NCBI RefSeq assembly: GCF_029962835.1
Contig: NC_080583.1
Location: forward strand, 496,001-560,000
Source: Magnolia sinica
Lineage: Eukaryota > Streptophyta > Magnoliopsida > Magnoliales > Magnoliaceae
Length of the DNA: 64,000 bases
Reading direction: 5' to 3'
Below the pieces are notes generated by a model, which searched no databases, was not told where the DNA came from, and saw only the letters and a list, made by a program, of their open reading frames with translations. The translations under genes were made by a program, and so were the position numbers. Numbering within the stretch: position 1 is the stretch's first letter; every line of letters begins with the position of its first letter. Shown here in pieces: positions 22,984 through 35,662 of this stretch.

Positions 22984-24456
22984 TCAATCTTGATAACCTG
23001 GGTCCGCCAAATAAATTTCCTCAACATCTTTGTTCACCAAATCATCTAAATATAGTATCAGCCGTTGACCATTTACTTTGAAGATATTCCCGTCTGTTAG
23101 ATTTTGAATCTCAACTGCTCCATGAGGAAATACTTTTACTACTCGATACGGACCATACCATTGCGAACGTAGTTTTCCAGGAAAGAGGCGTAGTCTGGAA
23201 TTGTACAATAATACTTTTTGGTTCGGTTCAAATGTCTTGCGAAGAATTGATTTGTAATAGAAGATTTTTGTCTGCTCTTTATAAATTTTTGTATTCTCAT
23301 ATGCCTCATTTCGAATTTCTTCTAACGCATTGAGTTGAAGTTTACAGTGTGATCCAGCCTTGTTTAAATCAAAATTAAAAGTTTTGATAACCCAATAAGC
23401 ATGATGTTCTAATTCCACAGGTAAGTTACAGGCTTTCTCAAAGACAAGCCTGTATGGAGACATTCCAATCGGGGTTTTGAAAGCCGCACGATATGTCCAA
23501 AGAGCATCATTCAAACGTTGCGGCCAATCCTTATGATCGGGGCGAACCGTTTTCTCTAAAATTTGTTTAATCTCCCGATTTAACACCTCAACTTAACCAC
23601 TTGTTTGTGGATGATATGGCGTTGCAACTTTATGAGTGATGGAATATTTCTTCATTAAAGATTCAAACGGTTTATTGCAAAAATGAGTACCCCCATCACT
23701 TATAATTGCTCGAGGAGTGCCAAAACGAGAAAAGATATTCTCTTTTAAGAAACGGACCACAACTTTGTGATCATTCATTTTACATGGCACTGCTTCAATC
23801 CACTTAGAGACATAGTCGACGGCCACAAGGATATACACATAACCGAATGACGGGGGAAATGGGCCCATGAAGTCAATACCCCAAACATCAAATATTTCAA
23901 CAATGAGAATATTGGTAAGTGGCATCATGTTCCTATGGGAAATATTACCTGTACGTTGGCATCTATCACATGTTGAGCAAAAGGCATGGGTGTCTCGAAA
24001 CAGTGTAGGCCAATAAAATTCACTTTATAAGACTTTCGCAGCTGTTTTCTTTGAACCAAAATGACCACCACATGCCTGGTCATGAAAAAAGGAGATTATA
24101 CTATGAAACTCATTTTCAGGCACACATCTCCTAATAATCTGATCAGGACAAATTTTGAATAAGTATGGGTCGTCCTAAAAGAAATGTTTAACCTCAGTAA
24201 GAAATTTAGATTTATCTTGTTTAGTCCAATGAAAATGAAGTTGACCTGTAACAAGATAGTTTACAATATCCGCATACCAAGGTAATTGAGAAATAGTTAG
24301 AAGTTGTTCATCAGGGAAAGACTCGTTCATTGGCAAAGGATCCACTGTGGACTCCAAGACAAGTCTAGACAAATGGTCGGCTACCACATTTTCGGAACCC
24401 TTTTTATCCCGAATTTCAATGTCGAATTCTTGTAACAAGAGGATCCAATGAATCAA
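22984..24456 (-). pseudogene. Athila integrase and end of RNase H remnants
   Basis: The integrase catalytic core is recognisable ('[10 protein letters not shown]', 'DYVSKWIEA', 'SDGGTHFCN', 'HPQTSG'). A C-terminal part contains '[11 protein letters not shown]' and 'VNGQRLILY'. The region at 24456-24175 carries the RNase H/connection tail '[10 protein letters not shown]'. In life the integrase joins element cDNA to host DNA. The coding region is broken in several places. Confidence 0.85.
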
Positions 24457-26148
24457 TCAAGGTTTAACATCTTTTTTAATAAGAAGATATTTCAATGCTG
24501 TATGATTTGAGAACACTATAACTTTTGATCCTATGAGATACGACCTGAATTTGTCTAGAGCAAATATCACTGCTAACAATTCTTTTTTAGTGGTAGAGTA
24601 GTTAAGTTGAGCATCATTTAAGGTCCTACTAGCATAATAAATGACATGAGGCATTTTGTTCAATCTTTGTCCTAAGACGGCTCCAACAGCATAATCCGAA
24701 GCATCACACATAAGCTCAAAGGGTAAACTCCAATCAGGTGGTTGGATGATTGGAGCAGAAGTCAGTAAATGCTTCAACTTATCAAAAGCTTGCCAACACT
24801 CATCATTAAGGACAAAAGCAACATCTTTAGCTAGTAAATTGCATAAGGGTCGAGAAATTTTGCTAAAATCCTTAATGAATCTCCTGTAGAATCCCGCATG
24901 CCCTAAGAATGATCTAATCTCCTTAACCGTTCTGGGTGGAGGAAGACTAGAAATTAACTCAATCTTGGCTTTATCAACTTCAATACCTTTACTTGAAATA
25001 ACATGCCCGAGTACAATCCCTTTTTGAACCATAAAATGGCACTTTTCCTAATTCAATACTAGGTTCATTTTTTCACATCTTTCCAAGACAAGAGATAGAT
25101 GGTATAAACATTCATCAAATGAAGAGCCAAAAATTGAAAAATCATCCATGAAAATCTCAAGAAAACGCTCAACCATGTCTGAAAAAATACTCATCATGCA
25201 TCGTTGGAAGGTCGCAGGCGCATTACACAACCCAAATGGCATACGCCGATAAGCATATGTACCAAAAGGACATGTAAATGTGGTTTTCTCTTGATCCTCG
25301 AGAGCAATGGAAATTTGATTATACTTGGAATAACCATCTAGGAAACAATAATAGTTGTACCCTGCCAATCTCTCAAGCATCTGATCTATGAAAGAAAGAG
25401 AAAAGTGATCCTTCCTTGTGATCAGGTTCAGTTTACGGTAATCAATACAAGCTCGTTAACCTGTAGTCATGCGAGTTGGCACTAACTCATTATCCCCATT
25501 CTTTTTCACCGTAATCCCAGACTTTTTGGGAACAACTTGAACTGGGCTGACCCATGTGCTATCCGAAATGGGGTAAATGATACCAACATCTAACAATTTT
25601 AGCACCTCAGCCCGAACGACCTCTTTCATGTTAGGGTTAAGCCTCATTTGCATTTCATGCGATGTTTTTGCATTTTCTTCAAGATGAATACGATGCATAC
25701 ACACCGTGGGGCTTATTCCCTTTATGTCCGCTATTGTCCACCCAATAGCTGCCTTATGTTCTGTAAGAACATTAAGCAACTTACCCTCTTGTTCTTTATC
25801 AAGGTTAGCAGCTATGATGATAGGTAGGGTTTTAGAAGGTCCTAAAAATACATACTTGAGAGTTTCAGGTAATTGTTTAAGGTCGACTTCGGGTGGTTTC
25901 TTAATAGACGGGACCGGTTTAGACTCAGAAGGTGGAAGAGGTTCCACTCTAACTTTCCATTTTGTTGTATCCATTTCCGGATTAAAGTCAAGCAATGCAT
26001 TGACTTCTTGGATGGAACTTTCTATGTCAAAATCTATGCTAAAATGTGCTAAACAAGTCTCAAGAGCGTCTTCGGAAGATTCAAGGAAAGAGTCATACAC
26101 TAGACTCTCAATCATGTTCACTTCAAATATATCATCTGAGTCTGACAT
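24457..26148 (-). pseudogene. Athila reverse transcriptase / RNase H remnants
   Basis: Reverse transcriptase motifs include 'KKNGDNELVPTR'-like upstream sequence, 'TFTCPFGTYAYRRMPFGLCN' and the catalytic 'FMDDFSIFG'. RNase H follows with 'PFELMCDASDYAVGAVLGQR' and 'YSTTKKELLAVIFALDKFR'. These are typical gypsy motifs in the usual order. The frames are interrupted. Confidence 0.9.
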
Positions 26149-26292
26149 TTATTGTCCGGCATTGAAAACATTGAGTTTAATCTTCATGTTTCCAAAAGAT
26201 AGCTTCATAACTCCGTTCTTGCAATTTATGATTGCATTGGATGTGGCCAAGAATGGACGGCCTAAGATAACCGGGATTTGACTTGTAGGATT

Positions 26293-28443
26293 CTAGACAG
26301 GCTGAGAATCTAGAACGATGAAATCTACTGGAAAATAAAACTTGTCAACCTGGATTAACACATCTTCAATAACACCACGGGGCACCTTGATAGATCTATC
26401 AGGTAGTTGGAGTGTTATTTTGATTGATTTCAGTTCACCAAGTCCTAGCTGCTCATACACAGAATATGATAACAAATTGACGCTCGCCCCTAAATCAAGC
26501 AAGGCTTTCTCAACCTTATGATCTCCTATGACACAAGAAATGGTAGGAGCATCTGGATCCCTAAATTTAGGAGGGGCGTTGTGTTGAATCATGGAGCTGA
26601 GTTGCTCCGCAAGGAAGACCTTCTTATGAACATTCATCTTACACTTTTGAGTGCATAAATCTTTAAGAAATTTAGCGTAAGCAGGAACTTGCCTGATAGC
26701 ATCAAGCAACGGAATGTTGATTTGCACTTGCTTAAACATGTCCAATATCTCATTAAAGTTGTTTCCTTTCTTAACCGGTGCCAGACGTTGAGGAAAATGT
26801 GCTTTAGGCACATAAGATGGCACATGAGTGGTTCCTGGAGAGTCAGAGTGTTGTTGGACTTTGGATGCACTAGTATGTCTCTCCATTTCATTTTGATCTT
26901 CCGCATTGGACTTTGATTCTACCCTAGGCATCTCTACTTTGTTATCAATCTGTTTACCGGACCTAAGGGTAATGATTGATTTGGCTTGCTCATGATATTG
27001 TTCTTGGTTCGAATTTGAGTCAATCTCATACTCTCCCTTTGGATTTGCCACAGGTTGACTAGGAAACTTGCCCTTCTCTCTCTCACTCAATGTGGCAGCA
27101 AGTTGACCCAATTGTACTTCCAACTTGGCAATGGATTGCGCATTTGCATGTAAACTCCGCTGGTTAGCTAGTAAAGTATGTTGGGTGTCTTTTTGAAATT
27201 GAAGTGAACTCTGCATAAAAAGATTGAGTGTATCCTCAAGAGATGGTTCCCTAGATTGTGGAGGTACTTGTTGATACTGCGGAAACTGCTGAGGTCGTTG
27301 ACTGCCAACTTGGGGGTATGGTTGCCTTGGAGAATTTTCAGATGGTCCTCCTTGTTGTGGTCCTTTTGCCCAAGAAAAATTTGGATGCCTAGCCCACCCT
27401 GGATTGTAGGTGTCTGAGTAAGGATCATTCCCAGGTCTCCGAAAAGTGTTCATAGCATGTACTTGTTCAGAGAGAAATTCTGGAAATGCTGCACTAGATG
27501 GACAAGACTGTATAAGATGGGCGGGACTGGAACATATGGCACATGACTCAATTTGAGTTGTTTGTGGAGGTCCATTATTCATCATCAAAGCATCTACTTT
27601 CTTTGTCAGGCTATCAATCTTAGCATAAAGATCTGACGTGACTCCTACCTCATATATACCACCTTTCTTCTGTGGTTGAGGACTTCTTTCACCTCAATTT
27701 GCGTAGTCCCATTGCTGGGAATTTTCACACAAGGTTTCAAAGAAATTCCACGCTTTGACATCACTTTTGGTCATGAATGACCCTCCACTGGTGGCATCAA
27801 TCATGCGATGGTTTTGGGGTGTTAGACCGTCATAGAACTATTGAACCTGTTGCCACTTTTCAAAACCATGGTGTGGACATTTAAGAAGCAAGTCCTTCCA
27901 TCTTTCCCAACATTCATGAAAGTGCTCACCCTCTTTTTGTGTGAAATTCGTAATTTCTCTACGGAGAGTATTAGTTTTGTGAACCGGGAAGAACTTGTTT
28001 AAGAACTTCTTAAATAGTTGGTCCCATGTAGTGATAGACCCAAATCCTAGAGAATTCAACCATGCTTTCGCCTTATCCTTCAAAGAAAAAGGAAAAAGGC
28101 GCAAATGGATCGAATCGTCTGAAAAGTTTTGGAACTTAAAGGTGGAGCAAATATCTAAGAATTCTTTCACATGATGATATGGATCCTCCTTATCTAAACC
28201 ATAAAAGGAGGGCAACAATTGTATGACCCCAGGTTTGAGTTCAAAGTGTACTGCTGTGGTGGCTGGCAACTCTATGCATGAAGGCACATTGAATTGAATA
28301 GGAGCTGAATAATCTCTAAGAGCTTTATTTCCATTCTCGTCCGCCATTTCAAATAGGATGTTTCTAAATCTTCTACGAAAGGTTCTTTTTATTTCAGGAT
28401 CTAAAGGTGCTAGTTCTATGTTCAGAAATCTACGTCCTAGCAT
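26293..28443 (-). pseudogene. Athila gag and protease remnants
   Basis: The gag part (28443-27838) includes 'YHHVKEFLDICSTFKFQ' and 'LRLFPFSLKDKAKAWLNSL', the retrotransposon gag signature. A Gln/Pro-rich linker and a retropepsin-like region ('LLDLGASVNLL', 'VDKFYFPVDFIVLD') lie at 27588-26293. The frames are interrupted. Confidence 0.85.
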
Positions 28444-29103
28444 AAACTATGTTATTGCAATGTAAGAAAGAAAACTAAACTAAGATGCAACCTAAGAGAA
28501 ATAAAACTAAAAATAAAAATTATGAATTCCTAAAAACAAGAGAAAGCTATGTAAACGAGAATTGGAAGGAAGAACCCAGATGATGAATGTCTGAAGATTT
28601 GAGAGCTCCTCCTTTTAAAGACAATCTTATTTAGCAGCTTCCTTCCTCAATTCCTGTAAACATAATAAAACAAAAATAAATTAAATTTCCTAAAATAATG
28701 CTAGAAAAATCCTAAGCAACGGTTAATTTCTAAAAAAGAAAGTTTCTAATCTTAGAAATAAAAAGCTAAGTTAGTTTCTAAAAAGGAAAAATTTTCTAAA
28801 ACTAGAAAATAGAAAGTTCCTTGAAAGAAGAATCAAAATCTAAAATTAGAAAATAGAAAATTTCTAAAAAAAAGAAAGCTTAGAAATAGAAAATTTCTAA
28901 AAAATAAAACCCTAATTCTAAAAATAGAAATTAGAAAAAGTAGAGAATTTAGAAAGAGATTACCAAATTAGAAGTTTATGTCAGGACCCTACAAAACAGG
29001 AAATAGGTTAGTTTTTTAAAAAAAAAATAACCTAAAGTTAGTAAAAACCTAAGACTATGAATTATGATAAGAGAGAATCTTGAATCCAATTGGACCGAAA
29101 CAA

Positions 29104-29121
29104 TCACCGGCAACGGCGCCA
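29104..29121 (-). other. Athila primer-binding site (tRNA-Asp type)
   Basis: On the - strand it reads TGGCGCCGTTGCCGG followed by TGA, ten bases inside the 5' LTR. This is the well-known Athila-lineage sequence for priming by the 3' end of tRNA-Asp. Confidence 0.85.
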
Positions 29122-29130
29122 AAAACTTGA

Positions 29131-31195
29131 TGTTTTATTTAAACCAACTTGATTTAAATGATTTTAAACTCGCAAGTATACGAATCAGATATAGATATGG
29201 TACGTATTACGATATCGTTCCCACAAGGACTAGTTATCACAATTCGAAATTTACGACTCTTCTTGACTAATCCAATAAATAGTTTAGCGAACTAATAACA
29301 AAAATCTATGGAAAATAACTAAGAACAAGGAGCAAAATTCAACCAAGGAGAATACTAGGACTTTCGAATCCACCCCTAATTATCCTAACCCTTGTTTTAC
29401 CTGTTGATTCACCCTATTCAGATTGATATAAATTAAATAAATCACAAACTATGTCCTTGGTCGGGCACACAGAATATATAATCCCTTAAAGCATATGGAT
29501 CACATCTTTCCATCCATGGTCAGGCATGAAGAGATGTAGATTCCTGTTTCTTCCTCTATAGGAAACCTATTCATGGTCAGACACAAGCACCTAAAATAAT
29601 ATTCCAAACAACATCCATAACTAGACTTTGGTTAAGCTCATAGCATAGAGAAGTACAGAAATTCCAGTCAAGCACACTAGAGAAAGAAACAAATCAATCA
29701 ACTTAAGATTAAATCAACAAACAAGGATCATTCAAATTAGAGGCTTCATCTCAGCCCTAGCTAAGGAATTTAGCTATCCATGTGATCAATTAAAAAGTAA
29801 GAAAAATAAAATTCATGAAATAAAAACATCCTTCTCTCCTCTTTCTTCTCTTTTCTTCTCTTTTCTTCTCTTTCTCTTCTCTGGATCTGTTCCCTGGCTC
29901 CCCTTTCTTCTCTTCTGCTTTTTTTTCTCTCCAAACCAAGATCTCCCTTTCTTATAGCAATGTAGGCGATGGAGAGATGTGCTGGGATGCGTACAAAGAG
30001 TCGGTGGAAAGGTCTTTACACACCAGCGTGCGTAACTTCTTTATGCAGCCAAGATGTCACTTGAAACAGCACCACTTTCCTTACTCATTTTCCAAAGAAA
30101 CACCATCCCTTAGGGCGTTTTTGAATGCTCTACACCATGGACGGTTTAGATATTGCATCTGATCAATGATGGTGGGCCACAACCGCCTGAAAATCCATTT
30201 TTTTCACGGATGTGCATAGGCTTACGCACGAGGCTGCGTTGACGTGATTGGCGGGCCCCACAGTAGTATTTTCGAGTAAATCCACCCCGTCCATTAGATT
30301 CATCTCGGAAAACCATTTGGAATTGACTGGTTTTGGGTTAGATTCAATGTGGCACACGTGGTTTTCTTCTCTACCGTCTGTCTTGCGTTTAGACGGTTAA
30401 AAACCGATCTCTGTTGTCATCTGAAATACCGCCACCTAGGCGATGGTAATATGGGCCATTATGGTCTAATAGACGGTCCAGATTAGACCTACGAATCGTG
30501 ATGGTGGCCCATAACAGGGGACCACAAGTCCCTGTTTCACGTTTTTGTGAAGCAGGAAACAGAAGTTTCCTTTTTTGGCTGGAGCTACGGGTCAAAGTCG
30601 GTTTGGCCCGACTTTGACTGCAATGCACGGCTAGTGCATTAGTTTATTATGCGCACACTGTTCGGGTGGGGTCCACTGCGATATTTCTGAGAAATCCGAT
30701 CAATCCATTTAATTGACATCCCCATTTAAGGCGTTGAATCCGAAGTTGAGGCATATCTAGATAGAATGTGGGCCCCGCTTAATGAATTAAGGGGATGATC
30801 TGGCCGTTGGGCCACTTTCCAAGATATTCAATATCTGAAATTTTATGTGTATGGTTAATTTATGGCCTCCAGGCCATGTATGAAGTTTCGAGCCAATCGG
30901 ATGGCGGGAACCATGTCATCTTGCATTCCGTACCAATTTCGGGCCTCTTTAATGTGAATGGCTTGATTTCCTCGAATCCCTGGCATGTAAATTTTTCAGT
31001 CTTAGTTCTCTGGAGTGCATCCCTTGCTCTGGTGACTTTGGAGTGTCAAATCCACGCTTGTAATACTTTTTTTCCATCAACGCTCCTGATTTCATCCTGC
31101 AACAAAAATATAATTAAAATACTCCATTAAGCATTATCATATACGTAAAATCAGGCAATAATCGGGGTCTGATATGCAATATTCGACCCTCATCA
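29131..31195 (-). repeat. Athila 5' LTR (right copy)
   Basis: 2065 bp partner of 19536-21602. The TG...CA ends and the abutting PBS fix its borders. It differs from its partner by roughly 5 percent in the section I compared, mostly C/T and G/A changes, as expected of decay of methylated cytosines. Confidence 0.9.
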
Positions 31196-31200
31196 CTTAT

Positions 31201-31690
31201 CCCTTGAGTTTTAATAAAGTTAGCAGTTCTCCTTTTTCACTTGTTCATTCTGATGTTTGGGGACCCACTCCTGTATTGTCTCTTTTGGGTTTTAGATACT
31301 TTGTGTTATTTATTGATGATTTCAGTCGTTGTACCTGCTCTTTCTTATGAAACGTAAAGATGAAGTTTATTACATCTTTAAAAATTTATTACCATGGTTC
31401 AGACTCAATTTGATACAAAGATTCGTATGTTTCGTTCTGATAATGGAACTGAATATGCGAATTCTGAAATCCAAAAGTTATGTGAAGATCATAGTATTGA
31501 GCATCAAACATCTTATGTTAAAACTCCACAACAAAATGATCGTTCAGAATGGAAGAATAGGCATATCCTTGATTTGGCTCGTTCTATCTCCATTGCGATG
31601 AACGTTCCTAAATTTTTTTGGTCTGAAGCTGTCTTGACAGCTTACTACATTATTAACCGCATACCGATCTAGTGTGCTGAATTTTTAAAC
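31201..31690 (+). pseudogene. Copia integrase remnants
   Basis: Motifs 'LVHSDVWGP', 'FIDDFSR', 'FRSDNGTEY' and 'TPQQND' mark the copia integrase catalytic core. It lies immediately right of the Athila insertion. Part of a broken element. Confidence 0.85.
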
Positions 31691-31822
31691 TCCTTATTCT
31701 GTTCTTCATCCTCGTGACACAGAATTTATTCTTCCACTCAAGATTTTTGGTTGTGTTTGTTTTGTGAAAGATTTGGGTCAGGAATGTTCTAAACTTGAAC
31801 CAAATCTCTAAAATGTATATTT

Positions 31823-32380
31823 TTGGATTACTCTAACACACAAAAAGGATACAAATGCTATCATCCACCTAGTGGACAGAGGTTTGTTTCCAAAGATGTT
31901 TTCCTTTTTAAAAATCAGCCTTACTATTCAGGTCCAATTTCTTTGCAGGGGGAGTGGTTTGCCACTTGTCGTGACCGTGATGTCCAACCATCAGAGGTCC
32001 CTCTTCCTATTGTCATCCCAGATCCGCCTGTATCCTCTCTGAAGTCTTTCATGTTACCTATGTCGGTTATACATCATGAACATACTACTGGTGACTCAGT
32101 TGTACATGCAAGACCACATAAGGACTTACAGTTTTTGGAAGGAAGTCCTGCTTCACAACACTACAACATTTCTCCTATATCAAATCAGTCCATGCCTTTC
32201 CCACCTGGTGAGCTAGAATCTTCTGATATTCCTCCTTTTACTTCAGACCTTGAGATTCACATTACTTTACGAAAGGGTAAAAGACAAATTTCTACTAAAT
32301 ATCCTTTATCTGATTATGTCACATATCATGCTATGTCACCATCTTATCGTGCGTTCTTAACTTTTGTCTCTTCTGTCTAG
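31823..32380 (+). pseudogene. Copia inter-domain segment
   Basis: This corresponds to the C-terminal end of integrase ('QKGYKCYHPPSGQRFVSKDV', a motif common to copia polyproteins) and the variable linker before reverse transcriptase ('YPLSDYVTYHAMSPSYRAF'). Confidence 0.8.
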
Positions 32381-32431
32381 ATTCCCTCTACTGTCCGTGA
32401 AGCAATATCTGATCCTAAGTGGAAAGCTGCA

Positions 32432-33247
32432 ATGGAGGAAGAAATGAGAGCTTTGACTCACAATGATACTTGGGAACTCGTGTCATTACCCAGAGGGAAG
32501 AAGGTAGTTGGGTGCCGTTGGGCGTTTACAGTTAACCATAATTCAGATGGTACCGTGGATTGGTACAAAGCACGACTGGTTGCAAAGGGGTACACACAAA
32601 CCTATAGGAGTGATTATTATGAGACCTTTGTTCCTGTTGCAAAGATAAATTTCATTCATGTCTTACTGTCCTTGGCTGCAAATAGTGATTGGGAACTTCA
32701 TCAATTAGATATTAAAAATGCATTCCTCCAGGGGGATCTTCAAGAAGAGGTGTATATGCCTCCTCCACCTGTTATCTCGTTTTCTGGCCATGAAGGGCAA
32801 GTCTGTTTCTTTAAAAAATCCCTATATAGACTTCGCCATTCTCCTCGGGCTTGGTTTGACCGATTCAGTAAGGTGATTATTGGTTTTGGATATCGACAAA
32901 GTGTAGCAGATTATACTCTTTTTATTAGACGCATTGGTGATAGTTTTACTACTTTTATTGTCTATATCAATGATATAGTTATCACCGGAAATGATCCAAT
33001 CGCCATTCAGGAGTTAAAGTCTCATCTTCGACATCGCTTCGAGATTAAGGACTTTGGCCCTCTGAAGTATTTTCTTGGCATTGAAGTTGCAAGATCAAAG
33101 TCAGGTATTTTTATCTCGCAACGTAAATATGTCTTGGATCTTTTACAAGAGTGTGGCAAATTGGGATGTCATCCAATTGATACACCTATTGAGCAAAACC
33201 ATAAGTTGGGTGATATGGAAGGAGAGCCTCTTGTAAATGTCTCATAG
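32432..33247 (+). pseudogene. Copia reverse transcriptase remnants
   Basis: Copia RT signatures are clear: 'GCRWAFTVNHNSDGTVDWYK', 'KARLVAKGYTQ', 'LHQLDIKNAFLQGDL', 'RAWFDRF' and 'LKYFLGIEVARS'. The catalytic region corresponds to 'FIVYINDIVITG'. Part of a broken element. Confidence 0.9.
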
Positions 33248-33331
33248 TATCAACGTCTTGTTGGGAAGTTAATTTATCTTTCCCTTACTAGACCTAATAT
33301 TACTTATGTTGTACGAGTTGTTAGCCATTTT

Positions 33332-33913
33332 TTGCATGCTCCTCACTTAATTTATCATGAGGCGGCCTTTCGTATTCTTCGGTATCTGAAGGGTTGTCCT
33401 GTAAAGGGTCTAATCTTTTGTAAACATGGTCACAATCGGATTGAATGTCGGACGGATGCTGATTGGGCCAGATCGGTTACCGATAGACGTTCTGCATCAG
33501 GATATTATACTATGATGGGTGGTAATCTTATTTCTTGGAGAAGCAAAAAGCAGAGTGTGGTTGCTCGTTCTGGTGCCGAGGCCGAGTTCCGTACCATGGA
33601 ACATGGCATTTGCGAGATGATCTGGCTACAGAAACTATTGCAGGAATTAGAAGTTGATATTTTAACTCCAACAACTCTATACTGTGATAATAAAGTGGCG
33701 ATTAGTATTGCTCATAATCTAGTACACCATGACCGCACAAAACATATTGAAGTTGATCGTCATTTTATTCGTGAGAAGCTACTTTCTGGGCAGATTTGTA
33801 TGGTGTTCGTTCCTACGACCGAACAATATGCGAATATTCTACCAAAGCAGTTGACACCATTCAGTTTCAATTTGCGCTATCCAAGCTCGGTATGCTTAAT
33901 ATCTTCCAACTAG
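33332..33913 (+). pseudogene. Copia RNase H remnants
   Basis: Signatures 'DADWARSVTDRRSASGYY', 'SWRSKKQSVVARSGAEAEF', 'LYCDNKVAISIAHN' and 'RTKHIEVDRHFIREKL' are those of the copia RNase H domain. The purine tract and right LTR follow directly. Confidence 0.9.
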
Positions 33914-33923
33914 CTTGAGGGGG

Positions 33924-34118
33924 TGTATCAAAGTGTATATTCAAGACTATAATCAAGGATTCTCCAATCAAGGTCCAACTCTCCCAACTACAATCAAGGA
34001 CTACAATCAAGGATTCTTCAATCAATGAAGTCATTGTTTCTATCTTTGGGTGATAGCCCTTTCATGTGTAGTCTTTTATATACGTGTATACATAGGGATT
34101 AAAGATAATAACAATAAG

Positions 34119-34174
<56 letters not shown>

Positions 34175-34187
34175 CTTAGTTTTATCT
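33924..34187 (+). repeat. Copia right (3') LTR
   Basis: About 263 bp, beginning 'tgtatcaaagtg' directly after a purine tract ('ttgaggggg'). It contains a tandem block of 'actacaatcaagga'-like units absent from the left LTR, and a longer (CT)n tract. TATA-like 'tatatacgtgtataca' lies upstream of the CT tract. Confidence 0.8.
34122..34172. repeat. (CT)n microsatellite inside right copia LTR
   Basis: About 25 pure CT units at the position matching 17606-17652. Confidence 0.95.
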
Positions 34188-34192
34188 GGTTT

Positions 34193-35437
34193 GATATAGA
34201 CTTAATCTCATTATGACCAGAAACTAACTTAACATGAACCCAATCTAACCTCACCCGCCCGTGCTACTATACATGCATGATTGCGTAAGATGGTGGCAAA
34301 GATTGACAATGGTGATCAGGAATTAATAAGCTATACCATGGTTTCACAAGCTATCCAACAACATATCATGTTGATTAGGTCCCATAGTTATCCTAAGCAC
34401 TCAGCAATAAATCAAAAATAAAAAATTCAAGAGATATAAAGCACAATTTTCTAAAATTATTTAACTATTAAATTACATTACGATGAGAGTATTATATTAA
34501 CTCCTAATTATAATTAATATCAACCATTTGCTCCATTCTAACAATCTATTTATGCAAATATTTAAAATAACAAAAATATCTCTTAATCACATCACAATGA
34601 TGCATATCTACATAAAATCAACTATAACTTGCTCATATAATGTTGGAATTGCATGATATTTGATTCGTTAGAAAGCCAACTTAATATCTTTTAAAACAAT
34701 ACCACTTTCACATTGTTTAATTACCCAAAATTAAGTGGTAATAAAAGTGACAAAAATAATAACTAAATCCTAATAATTAAAAGTATAAAAAAATTTCTCT
34801 AAAATAAATTAACAGGACTTGAAAATCAAACAACCACAGTATTCTTCATGTAACTCTTCACATGATCACAATCACACTTTCCTAACGTGGAAAATGATTA
34901 TCCAATAGATTCCTTAAAATTTTGGGCCTTTGAATGATTTGATATAAATCGTACAAAAAATGGCCGAAATGCAACACACATCAAACCTACCATTGGCTAT
35001 TGGTCCAGACAAGAATTAGAATGCTGGAAATGGACCCAGAGGCATGATTCATGCCTTTCATCGAAACCAAGTAGGTGATCATTGAAAATGAGTTTATATA
35101 GAAAACGTGTTGATATTGAAAAGATTTACTTACATAGGTTTCTTGTAACATTTTCCATTGTCAACATCATCCAAACTATTCAACTAGTATTTTGACAAGC
35201 TACATATTATCATAATATTAATCACCTTGGGTGGCCCACAATTTATATTTCTTAAAAATGACAATATCAATGGCGTGAGATCCTCAACCGATAGCTAGTC
35301 AATGGCTAATTATCCCCTTAAGATAATCATCCCACAACCAATGGAGACAGAGTCTATAATTTAAGTCTTTTGATTAGCTTAATCACAAGCTTTCCATCTT
35401 CTACTCAGCAAAATGTCTCCAAACTCCAAACCTTTTC

Positions 35438-35440
<3 letters not shown>
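34193..35440. other. AT-rich intergenic sequence without recognisable gene
   Basis: I see no coding pattern or repeat boundary. It ends at a TA tract. Confidence 0.45.

Positions 35441-35476
<36 letters not shown>
35441..35476. repeat. (AT)n microsatellite
   Basis: A pure AT tract of about 18 units. Confidence 0.9.
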
Positions 35477-35479
<3 letters not shown>

Positions 35480-35662
35480 AAACGTGTTTGTCTGTCCAAT
35501 GGAGCGTGCTTCTTGAGGACCGTGACCTTACGGTGGTACCAGTTACAGGTGGGGCCTAGTGATTTGTTCATGGAATCCAACCCTTCCATCAGATGTGCGC
35601 AGATTAACTACTGAACCCTTCAGTAGCGACTTTGCTGCTGAAGTGTTGAGACTCACCTTTTT

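Larger units (their letters stand above)
19536..31195 (-). mobile_element. Athila-type Ty3/gypsy element nested in copia
   Basis: An 11.66-kb element read on the - strand, with 2.07-kb LTRs that start TG and end CA. Reading from its 5' end: LTR (31195-29131); primer-binding site complementary to tRNA-Asp in the Athila style (29121-29104, TGGCGCCGTTGCCGG); gag (about 28443-26600); protease (about 26600-26293); reverse transcriptase (about 26150-25048) with an FMDD motif; RNase H (about 25030-24400); integrase (about 23930-22984); a purine tract next to the 3' LTR ('gttgggggttg', 21613-21603). The PBS, long LTRs and pol type fit the Tat/Athila lineage. The frames carry several interruptions, so it is inactive. 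No envelope-like frame was recognised between integrase and 3' LTR. 'cttat' occurs at 19528-19532 and 31196-31200, consistent with a 5-bp target duplication. Confidence 0.9.
17461..34187 (+). mobile_element. Ty1/copia LTR element, broken, split by an Athila element
   Basis: An old copia element of about 5 kb of its own sequence, interrupted by an 11.66-kb insertion at 19536-31195. Parts in order: left LTR; primer-binding site resembling initiator tRNA-Met (17667-17678, 'tggaatcaaagc'); gag region (about 17826-18760) with a CCHC zinc knuckle near 18664-18707; protease region (about 18985-19290); GAG-pre-integrase region up to the insertion; integrase region from 31201; reverse transcriptase (about 32400-33250); RNase H (about 33330-33850); purine tract (33916-33923); right LTR. 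The order protease, integrase, RT, RNase H is that of copia. The coding regions carry several breaks, so it is inactive. A possible 5-bp flanking repeat 'ggttt' is at 17458-17462 and 34188-34192. Confidence 0.9.

Noticed and set aside
25706-26281. 191-codon plus-strand open frame
   Set aside because: It is antisense to the Athila reverse transcriptase region, which is clearly the real frame.
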